Notes: generated from the letters alone by a model not told the origin. A stretch of DNA of 64,000 bases from Brachypodium distachyon (GCF_000005505.3 NC_016133.3:17856001-17920000); one strand, 5' to 3'. Positions 37,118 through 49,309 are shown, counted from the stretch's first letter. Made by a program: numbers and translations.

Positions 37118-40100
37118 TCAGGGTCCAGATCCACCCTTGTCGAGACCATAATCAGTCATGCCTATGCCGACTTCGTTTTGGTGCTTGATGAACCCGCCGG
37201 TCGCAGCTTTTGTGTAGCTCCAGTAGTACATTAGAGACGCCACGAGGTTGATGAGCATCATGGCAGCAGCCGCTGCAAACACTCCTTTGCGCAGTGTGGC
37301 ACAAGTGACCAGGTCATGCTTCATGTAATAACCTAGATACTTGGTGTGGTATGCATTCTTCGCAGATCCTCCAATAAGGCAAGCTTCCGCGGTGAGAAAT
37401 GTCAGCCTGAGAACACACATAAACATGACACCATTGAGGATGATAATAATGATGACAAAATATCACTTGTAAGATCATATTGAACTCAGCACAATATGGC
37501 ATAGGTAAGTTAGCTACTTCTGATACTAGCAGGTTCCTATGTTTTATTCTGATACAGCAGCCCCGGGATTGGATCTGATATGAAATATGGCATGAGAATA
37601 CATAGTATCAAAGCCGAAGAAAATAAATATCATAGAGAGAACCAGAACAAAGTCAATGACACAATCCACAAACAAGAGTAAAGATTTGGCAAAGCCAATC
37701 ATAAATTCCTAACCACAACCTCAAAAGAGTACAAGAATTGCAGCTCTCTCACAAGTCACCACCCTCTCGAGCCTTTTCAACGAAAAAATGTTTTGGTTGC
37801 TACTGTTATGTCATCTGTTCCTCTGAATATTGGTTTTAGACGAACACTGATAGGGGATAAATGGACATCGTGGTTACATTTAGTCCACCGTTTAATGATG
37901 GTTCGCCTATCTGCTGATCCAGATTCTTTTACCTGGAAACTAATTAACACAGGAGTTTTCTCGGTTAAATCCATGTATAGAGATTTAATGGATGGTCACA
38001 TTGTGTTTCCTCGCAAATATTTGTGGAAGATTAAAATTCCTCTGAAAATAAAGATATTTATGTGGTTTCTTAATAGAAAAGTGCTGCTAACCAAAGACAA
38101 CCTAGCTAAGCGTAATTGGTCTGGGTGTAAACAATGCTGCTTTTGTGGATTAGAAGAGACTATCCAACACTTGCTTATATCATGTCCATATGCTCGTCTT
38201 GTATGGCGTATTGTCCATGTATCTTTTAATTTGCCGCCTCCAACCAATGTCACAAATATGTTTGGGAATTGGTTGAACGGGGTTGATAAAAAACTAAAAG
38301 CTCAAATTCGGGTGGGAGTTTCTGCATTTTGTTGGGCTATTTGGAATTGCCGAAATGATATTGTTTTTAACAAGACTAGAGCTGCTAATATTTTGCAGGT
38401 TATCTTCAGGGCCACTCACTGGATCCGTTTGTGGTCTTGTCTTCTCCCTGTGGACCAATGGGAGCCTTTGGATATTGGGTGCAACCGTCTGGAGACGGTT
38501 ACTCGGGATATCTTCAGCCGAGGTGGATGGCGGTCCACTAGTAGAATTCTTGCTACATGATGCATAGGCATTTTTTGTATCAACTTTTCCGTTGGCTGAT
38601 TTTTACTTCCACTTTGTGTGATGCTTGAACTGTACTGTGACTGCAAACTTTAATAAATTTGGCTGTGTGCATCAATTGATGCAGAGGCCGGAGCATTCCC
38701 CTTTTCGAAAAAAAAACTAGCCTCGAATCCTCTCATGCGTTCATAATTTCTACTTTGTTTCTGATAAGATTGTCATATTCCTTGTCTATTGCGTCACAGT
38801 AGGATATAAGAGACCTTTCCCTAAATTGTGTTGCCAAAACATTCCTCAGACAATGGGATTTCACAAATTACAGAAGTACTTTGGTCAGTACATCAGTTGC
38901 TCATGGCTTCAGAACAATTAAATTTCCAACTGGGTTCGGAAGGACATAGCAATAGACTAACAGACATACCATCGATCCTCTAATGATGTTCATCAAAAGT
39001 AGGAAAATACAAAATGTCAACTTAAGAGAACAAACTTGAGGTAAGTGTAGTACTACCAAATTCTGAAAATCCAAAAGGATCAAAAGACATATATGGTATC
39101 AACCACATAGATTTTCTTTGAGAAAGCAAAATAGATGAGGATGAAGTTCTATCAATCTAAGAGTTATTGATCATTATGATGCACCGAACATGATTAAAAA
39201 AACACAGAATAATATCTCACGATAGAACAAGGAGAAAATACTTCCCTAAATGTTCTCATATAGGCTTTTGGACTGGCAAAATTATCACATTTGGAGTCTT
39301 AAGCTGGACTATGATGGAACTAGACAGGTAGAGGAATAAGAACGATCTGATTTTATCTGAAATATTTTAAGTAGTTGAGTAGAGGGCTCGACTGATACTT
39401 TTTACGAGTCTAGATTAAGGGGATTCAGGCCAAGCACTGGCTCATTTTGCTATTAGCACCTGTGTAATCATGACAAAAGAACATTGAAGATATGCCAGTA
39501 AGATATTGCAATAATGCATGGGAATGGGACAGGAAAATAAACAGATAAATGACCATGTAGTCATTCTTAGATTTTCTATGAAAAGTCGATTCATTTTGTT
39601 GTTGTTTAGAAATAAATCTTATGGATTGTGAATATGATAGTTCTAACAGAATTAATGGGTGCAGCAAATAGTTCTACAACCTGGAACTTTCAAGAATACA
39701 GAAGCCCTTAGATAAATTTCTGTTTGTGCTCCCACTCCTCATTTAGCAAATTTTGCTGGTAACAATCACAATAGCAATGTAACAAGTGCACTGTCAAAAT
39801 GGTCCTGCAGCTTAAAAACATAAATCCCACTTGCTATCAAATTGCTACTACTAATAGGAGGGATGACATCTTCTTAATGGCTTAACCTGGTTGCCCTTTG
39901 GTACCAGAATTTATGTGTGGTAGGATCACATTCCATGTTGCTGTTCACAAAAAAACCTAAACTTATGTTTCCTGGTAGACAAACAAGGAATTAATGACCC
40001 AACACTATGATGACAAGACAAACAAGGAATTATTGGCCCAACTATGATAACAAGGCTAAGTGATGGCATAAAATTTACTTTCTAAACATGAATGAACAGA

Positions 40101-41436
40101 CTGAGAGGCCTTCAAAAGCAAACTAGTTCCAGGAAGATTCATTGTCATATCCAACAGAATTTGGCATACAAATGGAGCACCTTTGAACACAGAAACTTGA
40201 TATTACAGGGTTAGGAACAAACAGGCGTTCACAACATTGCAACACTCTACATCAAACACGCTGAATATACACTTCAAACAAAGTTTCATTTCGTTCACAC
40301 CATGAATGGGCATCGGTTGGGTTTGAGTATCCTTTTTTATTACATGGCAGGTTGCCCAAACTGAAGGTGATGCATGAGTGTGGGAGCATTGTGCAGGTAA
40401 TAAACAAGAAGCGGGTAGTTTATTCAAAGAAAAATACAAAGGAGACTATGAAAATGGGCATGGAATTGGGTCGAATAACCTTGTCCAAGCTGAAGGTTCT
40501 GCAGGGGTCAGCAGGTAATCCAACAGAAGTGCGTTATCTGTCTAAGTCCCATGAGTCCTGGCAGATTTTCAGAAATGCATCTACATATTTAGTATAATTG
40601 ATTTCGGTTATAGAACGAGGTTGATAGTGATACACAAGAAGATGCAGGCAGTGCGTGACTCAGGCGAGCTGACTATGATAACGTATTCCAAAAACAAAAA
40701 CAAAATCAGCTGGCAAGTGGCAAGTAAGATTGCTGAAAGTGACAGTGGAAAGTGTTGTCTCAATCTCGCAACAAAACAACTGTGTGTTCTAATCTATATG
40801 CCCCTAAATCATAGTCCTAAAAGACAGCCACAGTGGGTCTCTTGCCTTATCGCCGCACCTAAGCAAAGTAAACAGCCCAGATGTCCGTACACCCAAAATC
40901 CACAACGAACAAAGCACAAATGGAACCAAATCTACCACCGCACACATAACATAATGATCTCAGCGCACAACATCCGCATCGGAGGAAGGCACGGGGAGGT
41001 GGGAGGTTTAGGGGAGCCTAGGGTTTAACGAGCGCACCAGGAGAGGACGAAGGAGGCGACGGTGCATCCGCGGGAGGAGAGCGCCGGGCCGAAGCAGAGG
41101 CATCGGGTGACGCCGGTGACGAGCACCTGCGCGAGGAGGAGCACGAAGAAAGCGGCGACGCCGTAGACGGTTGAGGCGTCGGTGTCGTAGAGGCAGTAGG
41201 ACCGGTCGTCGTACTGGTCCGGCACCACCTTCCCCTGCAAGGAAGAAAGAAAGATCTCAGCGCGGGACGGAAGAGGTGAGGCACGCGTGCGGCGCGGAAG
41301 TGGTGGAGGCTAGAGCGCGTACGGTGCTGCGGCGGCGCTCGGCGCCGACGGCGAGGAGGAAGGCGAAGATGCTGAGGAAGGTGAGGAACGCGGCCAGCGC
41401 GAAGGAGGCCGGGCGCGAGGTCGCGAACCCAGCCAT
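37118..41436 (-). CDS. DUF1218 four-pass membrane protein (MWL/VCC-like), 3 exons
   Basis: Exons: 41323-41436, 41038-41234, 37118-37406. All junctions are GT..AG and in frame, giving 600 nt (199 aa plus stop). The protein has four predicted membrane segments: about residues 10-33 (SFALAAFLTFLSIFAFLLAV), 61-87 (VYGVAAFFVLLLAQVLV), 96-120 (ending WLTFLTAEACLIGGSAKNAYH) and 145-170 (FAAAAAMMLINLVASLMYYW). The AEACLxxGxxxNAYHTKY block is the hallmark of plant DUF1218 proteins. Family members MWL-1/2 and VCC in Arabidopsis affect lignin content and leaf vein patterning; the biochemical role is unknown. Intron 1 is 88 bp. Intron 2 is 3631 bp and contains a sense-opposed LINE. A TATA-like ATTTATAT lies about 135 nt upstream of the ATG on this strand. 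The gene looks intact. Confidence 0.9.
37760..38717 (+). mobile_element. 5'-truncated LINE inside intron 2 of the DUF1218 gene
   Basis: Open frame 37793-38560 encodes the RT-associated zinc-binding region. It has TWKLINTGVFSVKSMY, IKIPLKIKIFMWF, then CCFCGLEETIQHLLISC with intact C..C..H..C ligands, and AFCWAIWNCRNDIVF. The 3' tail has TAATAAATTTGGCTGTGTGC and GATGCAGAGGCCGG, ending TTTTCGAAAAAAAAA, a 3' end common to many grass LINEs. It is oriented opposite to the host gene, so its terminal signals are not read in the host transcript. Confidence 0.82.
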
Positions 41437-41569
41437 CGGCCTTGACCCTCAGAGGCTCCTCCCCCTCCGGCGGCGGCGGCGGGCGGCTTCTCGCTGAGCT
41501 CGGTGTGGAAGAGGAAGGAAAGGATACCAGTGGGAGTGGGTGCGCGGGACCCATGAGTCGGTGGGTGGA

Positions 41570-41577
41570 TATAAATG
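41570..41577 (-). promoter_or_regulatory. Candidate TATA box of the DUF1218 gene
   Basis: The minus strand reads ATTTATAT, 134-141 nt upstream of the ATG in GC-rich DNA. Because the motif is nearly palindromic its strand is uncertain. Confidence 0.35.
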
Positions 41578-41849
41578 CGCGTCCGTGGGGCAGCTGTCTC
41601 GGTCTCGGGTGTTCCCTGTTGCTTTCCTTCTTTTTATCGGTTCCTTGTCTTTCGGAAAATGAAAACGTTTCCGACGTCTGGATAGCAATTCCATGAGACA
41701 CAGAACTGGCGTACACGCAGACATGAAGGGTCCGTTCCGTTCGTGTCCCGTGTGGCTCCGTTGCAAGAAATCCCAAAATCCCGCTTTCCGTTCGGGGATT
41801 TGGCGGCCACGAGGGCATCTCCAATGATGAAACTAATTTTCTTCTCTTC

Positions 41850-44800
41850 TTTTTTCTTGGTACCGTGGAGTACCCATCCCTCAAGCTCCCCGCGACCCCC
41901 CGGCCGGCGCGCCCTCGAGCTCCCTCTCCACCGGCGCGCCTCCCTCTCCCTGCGGCCCTCTCTCCCGAGCTCCCTCTCTCCCGTGGCTCCCTGCCGCTCA
42001 CCCCACGCCTCTCTCCCTCTGCGCCGGCGCCGCCTCCACCTCGCATGCCCGCTCGCGCGCCTCCCGCTCTCCTCGCCTGGCCGCCCCACGCCGCCTTGCT
42101 CCTCCACGCCGCCGCCGTCGACCTGGCCGCACCGCCCACTGCCGTGCGCCGCCCATCGCCGATCCGCGCGACCACACCCTCCGCCGCCCGCGTCCGCCGT
42201 TTCCCTGCTCCCCTCTGCTCCGACCACCTCCACGCGCGCCGCTCGCCGAGCTCGCCTCCACCTCGCAGCGCCGCTCCGCCTTCCCTTCCCCAAGCGCCAC
42301 CTCGCTCCCTTGCTCGCCCCGGTGCCGATTCTCTGCCTCCGCCGCGCGCTGCTCCTCGCTCCGTTTGTCTCGTCCTCCAGCCCGCAGGCCCAGCTCCTCC
42401 TCCTTGGCCCATCTCCAAGCCCAAGTCCAGCAGGCCCGTACCTTTTCCTCCCTTTGATCTTTTCTATTTTTTTCTGGAAATTGCTATTTCCTAACGTGTG
42501 GGCCCTGCTGGTCAGCGCCTCCGTGTGCTCCACGAGTGCTTCGACGCGCCGCTGCCCAAGTCCTTACCTTGCGCACCGAGAGACCGAAGGACCTTCGAGC
42601 CGGTCCCATGAACGACTAGGTCGACTACATCGCCTACGTCGACTACTTCGTCTACGTCGACTACAGCCTCTACATCGCGACACCGCAACCGGTCCAAGGT
42701 ATAACGTGCGACCGTCCCGTGAAGCCACCGTTCTTCGGCGTAGAACCGTAGGTTGCGACCGATGATATTCATGTGTTGTATGAGATGTCCTTGTTTGTAT
42801 CGATAATACTAGTTGCAGGTACGTCGTTGCCACCGGCGTGTGTAACCCCGACCGAGTTGTTTGTTTGGTGTGTCGTTCTTGTTTTAAAGCATGCATCGCA
42901 CCTATTCATGTCATTGGCATGCATGCTGATACAACTATAATATTATTGTGTGTAATTAATCAATTAAACTATACTCCTTGCATATGGAGTTGTATAGGTG
43001 CTATGTGTAGTATTTTCGAACTCCAATTAACTTGGTAAATTATATATTGGATTTATTTTCGGAATCCTTAATATGACATGCATCATCCATATGTCACGCA
43101 TCATTCTTTGATTGTGCATATTAATTACCATGTGTATCTTGTATGCTTATACTTTCTTTTTATGTCGTGTATTTGCTTCTTCCTCGCTAGTTTTTGATTT
43201 CTACGACGACGACTACGCTTGTGTTCTTCTTCCAGGATTCTTGCTCAATTCCGGGCAATTGAGTACTCCAGGCAAGCAGCCATTCCTTGACCATGTTGTT
43301 TATACCTATTGCCTCTCCCTCAATCTTGCATTAAATTACGATCTCAGTCTTCTCACGACTCTAGATTACATAGCTTATTAGTCAGCTCCACTTATTGCCT
43401 TATGTCTTGTTACTTGTCCTAATACCATGTCACATGTTTGCTTGTTGCCCTAGTTCTTGGTCATTAGATGTCATGCTTAGTTGTGAGTCTAGTGTCTTTA
43501 TATCTGGGGTTCCATAATTGCTACATCCACATGCTACTTTATGTTTTCATTACATTCTTAAAACTGTGATATGTTATTAAACCGTAACAAGGCAACGATG
43601 GGAGGCCGTGCTCTAACACATTGGTGATTTGTTCCATTCGGGCCGACCTAAGGACTGAGTTCTCGTTTTCGCCGATCCAAGAAACTTCGCGCTAACCGCT
43701 CGTGGGAGAAGATATGGCTTCCCCCTCAACTTAGTACTTGATCCTCAGCTCTTCCAGGGGCCACATAGTTCGGGCGTTCCATTTAGCATTTGCATTGCAT
43801 GCACACAAAGATTTGTGGAGACTTGTTGGTGACTTTGCATTCATATAGGATTGCGGCACTAGTCTGGAGTGGTCATCCTGCGGGCTCTGAACCGCTACCA
43901 GCTGTCCACGCAACTCTTGAGTCCGTACGACGCTTCGGCCGGGCTCTCATTTCAGATAGACTCAGTTGGGTGGTCCCCCTGGATTAGTTGTGGAACTTGG
44001 AAACGTCGTGTCGCTCAATCCAGCCAACGCACATTTGAGTGTGAGCATGCTTGGTATTCGTGGGTTGGTCGAACGTGTACGGGTAAATTGGTGCACCCTG
44101 TAGGGATAAATCTTTCGGAAAGCCGTGTCCACGGTTATGGACGACTTGGTTGGTCATTACTTGATCATAGAGAACTTAACCAACTTAATCTCAACAACTT
44201 GACTAGTAATTAGAGATTATTCGTGGATATGCTTAAAACTACTTAAGTGTTAGTGTCCTTTGGATTGCTTCCTCACAGGGTGTTGAGGGGGTGATATGAG
44301 GATTGTGTTGTATGATGTTTAGTAAATAGGTTAATCACCTCACTTAGTAGACGCTTCTTATCCTCTACTTAGACGATGTCATTAGAGTGTCTCTCCAGAT
44401 ATTGTTGCTGCTGCATAACCCCACCATATCCCTCCATTGAGACTTGTTACATATCTAATTTAGATCTCCCGTAAGTCTTGCGAGAACTTTGTACTCAGTT
44501 GTTTTGCAACGTTGTTTTCTTCAGAGGTTCCAGCAGAGCAGGTGAGCCGCTAGCTTCTTCGTGGAGCACGACGTTGGATTCGATGTTTAGCCAGGAGATC
44601 CAGATCAGGGTTCTGAGACTCGTGGCGGGTTTCCTTCCAGCTTCCAGCCTCTTCAGGTCATGCTGTATTCTTGTCCGTACTCGGGCATAGTTCGACTTCC
44701 GCTGATGTAATGATGTAATGTTGGGACATGTGTCCTCTCTTTGTAAAAGTTGTTATTCTGCTCCTTGTATGAGCTTTGTAATTACTCTCTTCTGTAGAGT

Positions 44801-44957
44801 TTTGGTAATGATATTCATGTTGCAAAATCCTGCGATGAACACATTAATGCGTGTATGTATTGAGGTGTTTATCGTAGGTTAAGAACCTGAGGCTTGAATT
44901 ATGCAAACGTTAGCAATTTGGGGCTAAATTGTATAATTCCGGTCCCGGGGTTTTACA
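41850..44957 (+). mobile_element. Gypsy-like LTR retrotransposon sequence (solo or truncated LTR)
   Basis: The segment combines an extremely C-rich plus strand (41870-42450), a GTCGACTAC-rich minirepeat (42614-42675) and a long AT-balanced section with TGATATTCATGTTGC. It ends GGTCCCGGGGTTTTACA at about 44957, a typical ...ACA LTR terminus. Large grass gypsy LTRs have this composition. No gag/pol is present. The left boundary and target duplication were not resolved. Long open frames in the C-rich part are compositional artefacts. Confidence 0.45.
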
Positions 44958-44979
44958 TCCGTCGTCGTCGTCGCTGCTT

Positions 44980-45620
44980 CCTCGTCTCGTCCGGTGTTCG
45001 CGGTGTGAAACAGCGCTGCTCGAGGACAAAATTCATCCGATTTGTGTCTATTAGGGTTGGCAATTTGTGTCCATTAGGGTTGGCCATTAGTGTTGATCGG
45101 GGGTGGCAATTTGTGTTCATCAGCCATGGCAATTTTTAGGGTTGACAATTTTGTGGTGTTCGTTAAGGCCGACATGGAGATGGGGTTTGTTAGGTCAATT
45201 TGGGATGGAGAAGATGCAAGATGTGGTGGCCGGATTTTGACTAAATGATGGACATGGTTATTTGTAATATTTGTATTCATTAGGATTTTGCAATTTGTGT
45301 GCATTTGAGGTATCAATTTGAGTGCAGAGATAAGTGATATCTTCCTCGACCTGTTTGGCGTTTTCGGTGTGAAACTATGCTGCTCAAGGACGAAATCCAT
45401 CTGCGGTGCATCGATGGTTGACAATTTTTATTCACTCGGGTTGGCAATTTATGTCCATGGGGAGTGGCAATTTGTGTTCATCGGTCATGGCAATTTGTGT
45501 GCATTTGGAACTGACAATTATGCGGTGTTCATTAGGGCCAACATGGAAACAACGTTTCGTATACTACACGGATGGCAACTACGTATATTAGTAGGTGGCA
45601 ACTTTTAAGATGGGAAAAAT
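44980..45620. repeat. Imperfect tandem duplication (~365-385 bp unit)
   Basis: CGGTGTGAAACWRYGCTGCTC...GAC.AAATYCATC occurs at 45001 and again at 45365. Each is followed by strings of GGCAATTTGTGTYCAT minirepeats at 45054-45130 and 45439-45500. The two units differ by many substitutions. No coding capacity recognised. Confidence 0.65.
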
Positions 45621-46055
45621 TGTTGTGTGCATTGGGGCCGGCAAACGTGGTAACTTGTAACTAAATGAATGACACTTTATATACTTGGCAACTTTTAAGA
45701 TGGAAAAATGTTGCTGTAACATACTGATATGACATCTACTTTCGAAGATCTCGTCGAGACAGAGCTAACCGTGAAAACGGATCACGGATCGTACGGTTTG
45801 ATAGATAAAGTATTTTGAAGTTTTAACTTTTCAAACAATAATTGTTGTCCGACGAGCATGCATGCAATTAACCATCCGATGGCATGCATATAATTAATCT
45901 CATTTGGTCAGAGCACATGCAGTTGTCTTCACCCAAATCGTACGCGCTGAAACGCTGTAGCGCAGACGTTCGCGCGTTATTCCAGTGCTTAATCAAAACG
46001 CAGCAGCAGCGACACGCCAGAATCCATACGCCTAACCCCGATCGTAGGCTAACAC
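45621..46055. other. Upstream region of the RING-H2 gene
   Basis: AT-rich DNA; no gene. Presumed promoter of the RING-H2 locus. Confidence 0.4.
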
Positions 46056-46062
46056 TATATAT
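46056..46062 (+). promoter_or_regulatory. Probable TATA box of the RING-H2 locus
   Basis: TATATAT in the context CACTATATATTGC, about 63-69 nt upstream of the presumed ATG at 46125. Confidence 0.5.
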
Positions 46063-46124
46063 TGCTATTTGCTAGCTGCGAAAATGTCCGTGACAGCATC
46101 ACAGCATTGCATCCTCAACTCGCC

Positions 46125-46773
46125 ATGCTCAACCTGTACCCGAGGCTCTCGGCCGCGAGCTCTCCCCGCCGCGACGGCGAGGACCACTACGCCGCCGAGG
46201 ACTACGACGACGACGACGACAACGTGGGCAGGTCATACCGCAACCGCGCCTTGTACGGCATCGGCGTGGTGTGCGTGTCCATCTTCCTCTTCTGCGTGCT
46301 CGCCGCCGCCGTCAGCGTCCTCAAAGCCCTCGCCTTCGCCGGCACCGTGGCCCTGCTCCTCCTCGTCCTCGGCTGCCTCGCGCCAAGAACCACATGGGTC
46401 CTTCGGCCTCCGCCCAGGAGAAGGCCAGCCAATGCGGTGCTCGCTCTCACGGCTAGAGCAGGCGGGTGCGCGTGCGCGCCCGCGAACGTGCCGCCGGCGT
46501 TCGCGTACGCGTGCCCGGCGGGCGAGGGAGAGGGCATGAGGTGCGGCGTGATGTGCCCGGTGTGCCTGGAGGAGGTGCGCGGCGGCGAGATGGCGCGGCA
46601 GCTGCCGGCACGTCTTCCACGTCGGCTGCATCGACATGTGGCTGCACTCGCACCGGACCTGCCCCATGTGCCGCTGCGTCCTCTCGCCGCCACCGGCCAC
46701 CACGGTGGCGGACAAAGCCAGCTTGGAGGCGCCGGGGCCGGCGTCACAGGACGAGGCGCTGCCACCGGTGTAG
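46125..46773 (+). pseudogene. RING-H2 E3 ligase gene, frameshifted within the RING
   Basis: Single-exon RING-H2 protein of the ATL-like kind, a membrane-anchored ubiquitin ligase type. The start MLNLYPRLSAASS is followed by an acidic DDDDD stretch. Two hydrophobic segments come next (GIGVVCVSIFLFCVLAAAVS and ALAFAGTVALLLLVLGCLA). The RING begins [18 protein letters not shown]. The expected third Cys is then missing and the frame changes at about 46605. The other frame carries [21 protein letters not shown] and runs to the stop TAG at 46771. Restoring the frame needs 8 nt; the flank fits loss of one unit of a TGCCGGC-based direct repeat. As it stands the RING cannot bind both zincs. It is either a recent pseudogene or an assembly error. 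Confidence 0.8.
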
Positions 46774-48531
46774 TAGCAATTAACTAGTGCCTAGTGGAGT
46801 TTGCAGCACGTTGTAGGAGTGTGTTGTCTATGTTATACGACTAATTGTTGTTTATCTGCTTGGACAATACTGTGAACTGGATTACTGTAATTATGCTACG
46901 ACGGAATGATGTTAAATTATTACAGACACAAGAGTGATCTAAATTTGTACAGACACAAGAGTGATCTCTTGACGGCCGTTGGTAAAAACTGTTCCAGAAA
47001 ACATAATTTGCGAACAATCGTGAACTCTGGTCTGTGGACACTAGCTGTCATGCATTCCCACCACGCTTGGACTGCGTGAATTTTCATTCTGTTGGGACCC
47101 CCACAAAGTGCAATTTCAAAGCGGTTTTGTTATTTCTTAGTCCACTGAGAAATAACTAATTTCTTAGTCAATGATAACAACCTTTTGATTCAATCATTGA
47201 GATTCGTGTAAAATTAATGTAGGTCTGATGAATAAAAGAATCTTTATTGAATAGATATGATTGTCAACTCAAAAATAATTATTTCTTAGACGATTGAGAA
47301 ACAGACACTCCCATTCAAAGTTTTCATACGCTGAAGATTCTTTTTCTTTTTCTTTTTTTGCAGGGACAGAAGCTGAAGATTGGTTATCTAGCAAAGCAAT
47401 TTTGGCCAAACTACATGCATTGTAAACCCCGCAATATATCGGCAAAAGAATATATCATTTCTGAAGTTCCTCAAGTGCCAAATATTAATCATCTTTACTC
47501 CGAAAAATCAGAACCCAAAGGAGAATTATTGAAACTTGGATATTTCGGCTAATGAAATTGAAATGCAGCACATGACTTTGTAAATCGCACCACTATATCT
47601 CGCGTGTAAGAATTTTGTTGCGAAGGACATACCATTATTGTTATTTAACATGTGGACAATTCTGAATGAAATAAAAGTCCAATTCCTCATTTGTCATTAA
47701 AAGACAACATATTCTTTGCATGCCACTATTTCAAAATTAAGTCCATCGCTATACCATTTTTCATTAAAAGACAACATAAGACATTTCTTTTTACGACAAG
47801 TTCAATTAACGATATTTTTTACTTAGGTTCTAAGCTTTTTTAGAGAAGTCCATTTGAACCCCTGCCCGTTTCCCCTAAACTTGTCCAGGAGTTCATATTA
47901 CAACCTCCAACTTTGGTTTGGTTCGGATTACCCTCGCAAACTCTCAAAACCCTTCATAATACCCCCTCAAACTCTCAAAATGACTACAATCATATGCAGC
48001 AAGTTTTCCAAAACTAACTGTGTGCTACGGATTTAAAGTTACCAAAAGCACACATTTAACTAATCTAAATGCTGCTGTAAATATAAGAAACTAACCTGAA
48101 ATACACAAAGAGGCGAGCCTCAGTGCATGATGGGAACAGTTCGCAATCCTTTGACCTTAAGCTAGAACAAAATGAATTTCTTCATCAGAACTCAAATTTC
48201 AGTGATTCTCCGAAGAAACACAAATTTTGGAGATTCTTCTAAAAACTTGAATTTCAGAGATTATTCGTATACGTATGCTAACCCGTAATTATTATTTTTT
48301 ACAGTGTGTAGATTTTTATTATTCTACATTATATCTAAGTTCTCCTTTTTATATGCATCCGGAGAACCACCTGGAGATGCTGCCGAAATCCCGTCTCAAA
48401 CCGAACTAGAGCATGAGAACAAACCCAATCTACGCACCCTCGGGCTGTCCAAAAAATATGAACAATCTGAAAGAGTTACGCTTATAAATATGTTGCATAT
48501 TTATAAAAGTGACCCATTCGGACGGGAGACG
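46774..48531. other. Gene-free interval
   Basis: 3' region of the RING-H2 locus and AT-rich DNA. A direct repeat TTCATTAAAAGACAACATA occurs near 47695 and 47760. A short open frame at 47358-47552 matches nothing I know. No gene assigned. Confidence 0.4.
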
Positions 48532-48621
48532 CATAGGTTACTCGACTTAACATGAAAATTATCGACTGTCCCATCGCATAGGTTACTCGACTTAACATGA
48601 AAATTATCGATTGTCATCGGC
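48532..48621. repeat. 45 bp direct tandem repeat, two copies
   Basis: CATAGGTTACTCGACTTAAC begins at 48532 and again at 48577, with units 45 nt apart and nearly identical. Confidence 0.85.
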
Positions 48622-48988
48622 TTGATGGTCAGAACAGAGTAAGGGGAGAACCGAGATCGATGGAGAAGCTCACTTAGACTGTAGACGAAGTAGTCGAACA
48701 TCGGTGAGATACGGGTCCGTGGCGGGGTCAACAACGAGATTGATGCCGAGGGCAGATTGATAGACCTATACATGAAATAGTTATTTATAAGAGATTAAGT
48801 AGAGCTATGTACATTTGCACAAAGATAGCTTAGCAAAACATCGTTAATGTTAAACTCAAAGATAATTAATCATTGTCATACCATGCACATCATGAACAAT
48901 AACCCACCATTGCACAAATTACATATACAAGGCATAAATCATCCAAAATTACCCATGCATGGCAAATCATCCAAAAAATTACTATAAC

Positions 48989-49106
48989 GGGGGGGGGGGG
49001 GGGGGGAAATGGGCTAAGAGGACCAGAATTGCATTGTTTTGGGTTGTCCTGGGGGGTGGGGGGTTATTGGGCTGGAGGCGCCCCCCCCCCCCCCACACAC
49101 ACACAC
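48989..49106. repeat. Homopolymer block: G(18) ... C(14) followed by (CA)n
   Basis: Eighteen G at 48989-49006, a G-rich spacer with GGGG-runs at 49051-49063, fourteen C at 49081-49094, then a CA repeat to 49106. It interrupts an array of AAATCATCCAA repeats. The runs can pair as a hairpin or form a G-quadruplex. Confidence 0.85.
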
Positions 49107-49167
49107 ATGCGCCCCGACCTCAAGGTAGCTCCGCTGGTGCATAAATATGCAATGTATCTCATTCTCA

Positions 49168-49263
49168 TATAAATCATCCAATTCACACATACATTGCATA
49201 AATCATCCAATTCACACATTGCATAAATCGTCCAATTCATACATTGCATAAATTTCACACATT
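49168..49263. repeat. Short tandem repeat array (GCATAAATCATCCAATTCACACA units)
   Basis: Three to four imperfect units of about 25-30 nt. Related units (ATAAATCATCCAAAATTAC) lie on the far side of the G-run at 48935-48980, so the homopolymer block sits inside the array. Confidence 0.75.
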
Positions 49264-49309
49264 TTATACCTTCAAATTGCAAATAGATGGCCTGAGGGCA
49301 GTGATAACC

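Noticed and set aside
41634..42765. Long overlapping open frames of 200-470 codons on both strands
   Set aside because: They lie in extremely C-rich DNA, are Arg/Pro/Ala-rich with no domain, and overlap each other in several frames. This is compositional openness, apart from the short true DUF1218 exon pieces read through in the longest minus frame.
49140..49263. Possible CRISPR-like array from regular repeats
   Set aside because: Repeats are imperfect and without unique spacers, and the DNA is plant nuclear. It is an ordinary minisatellite.
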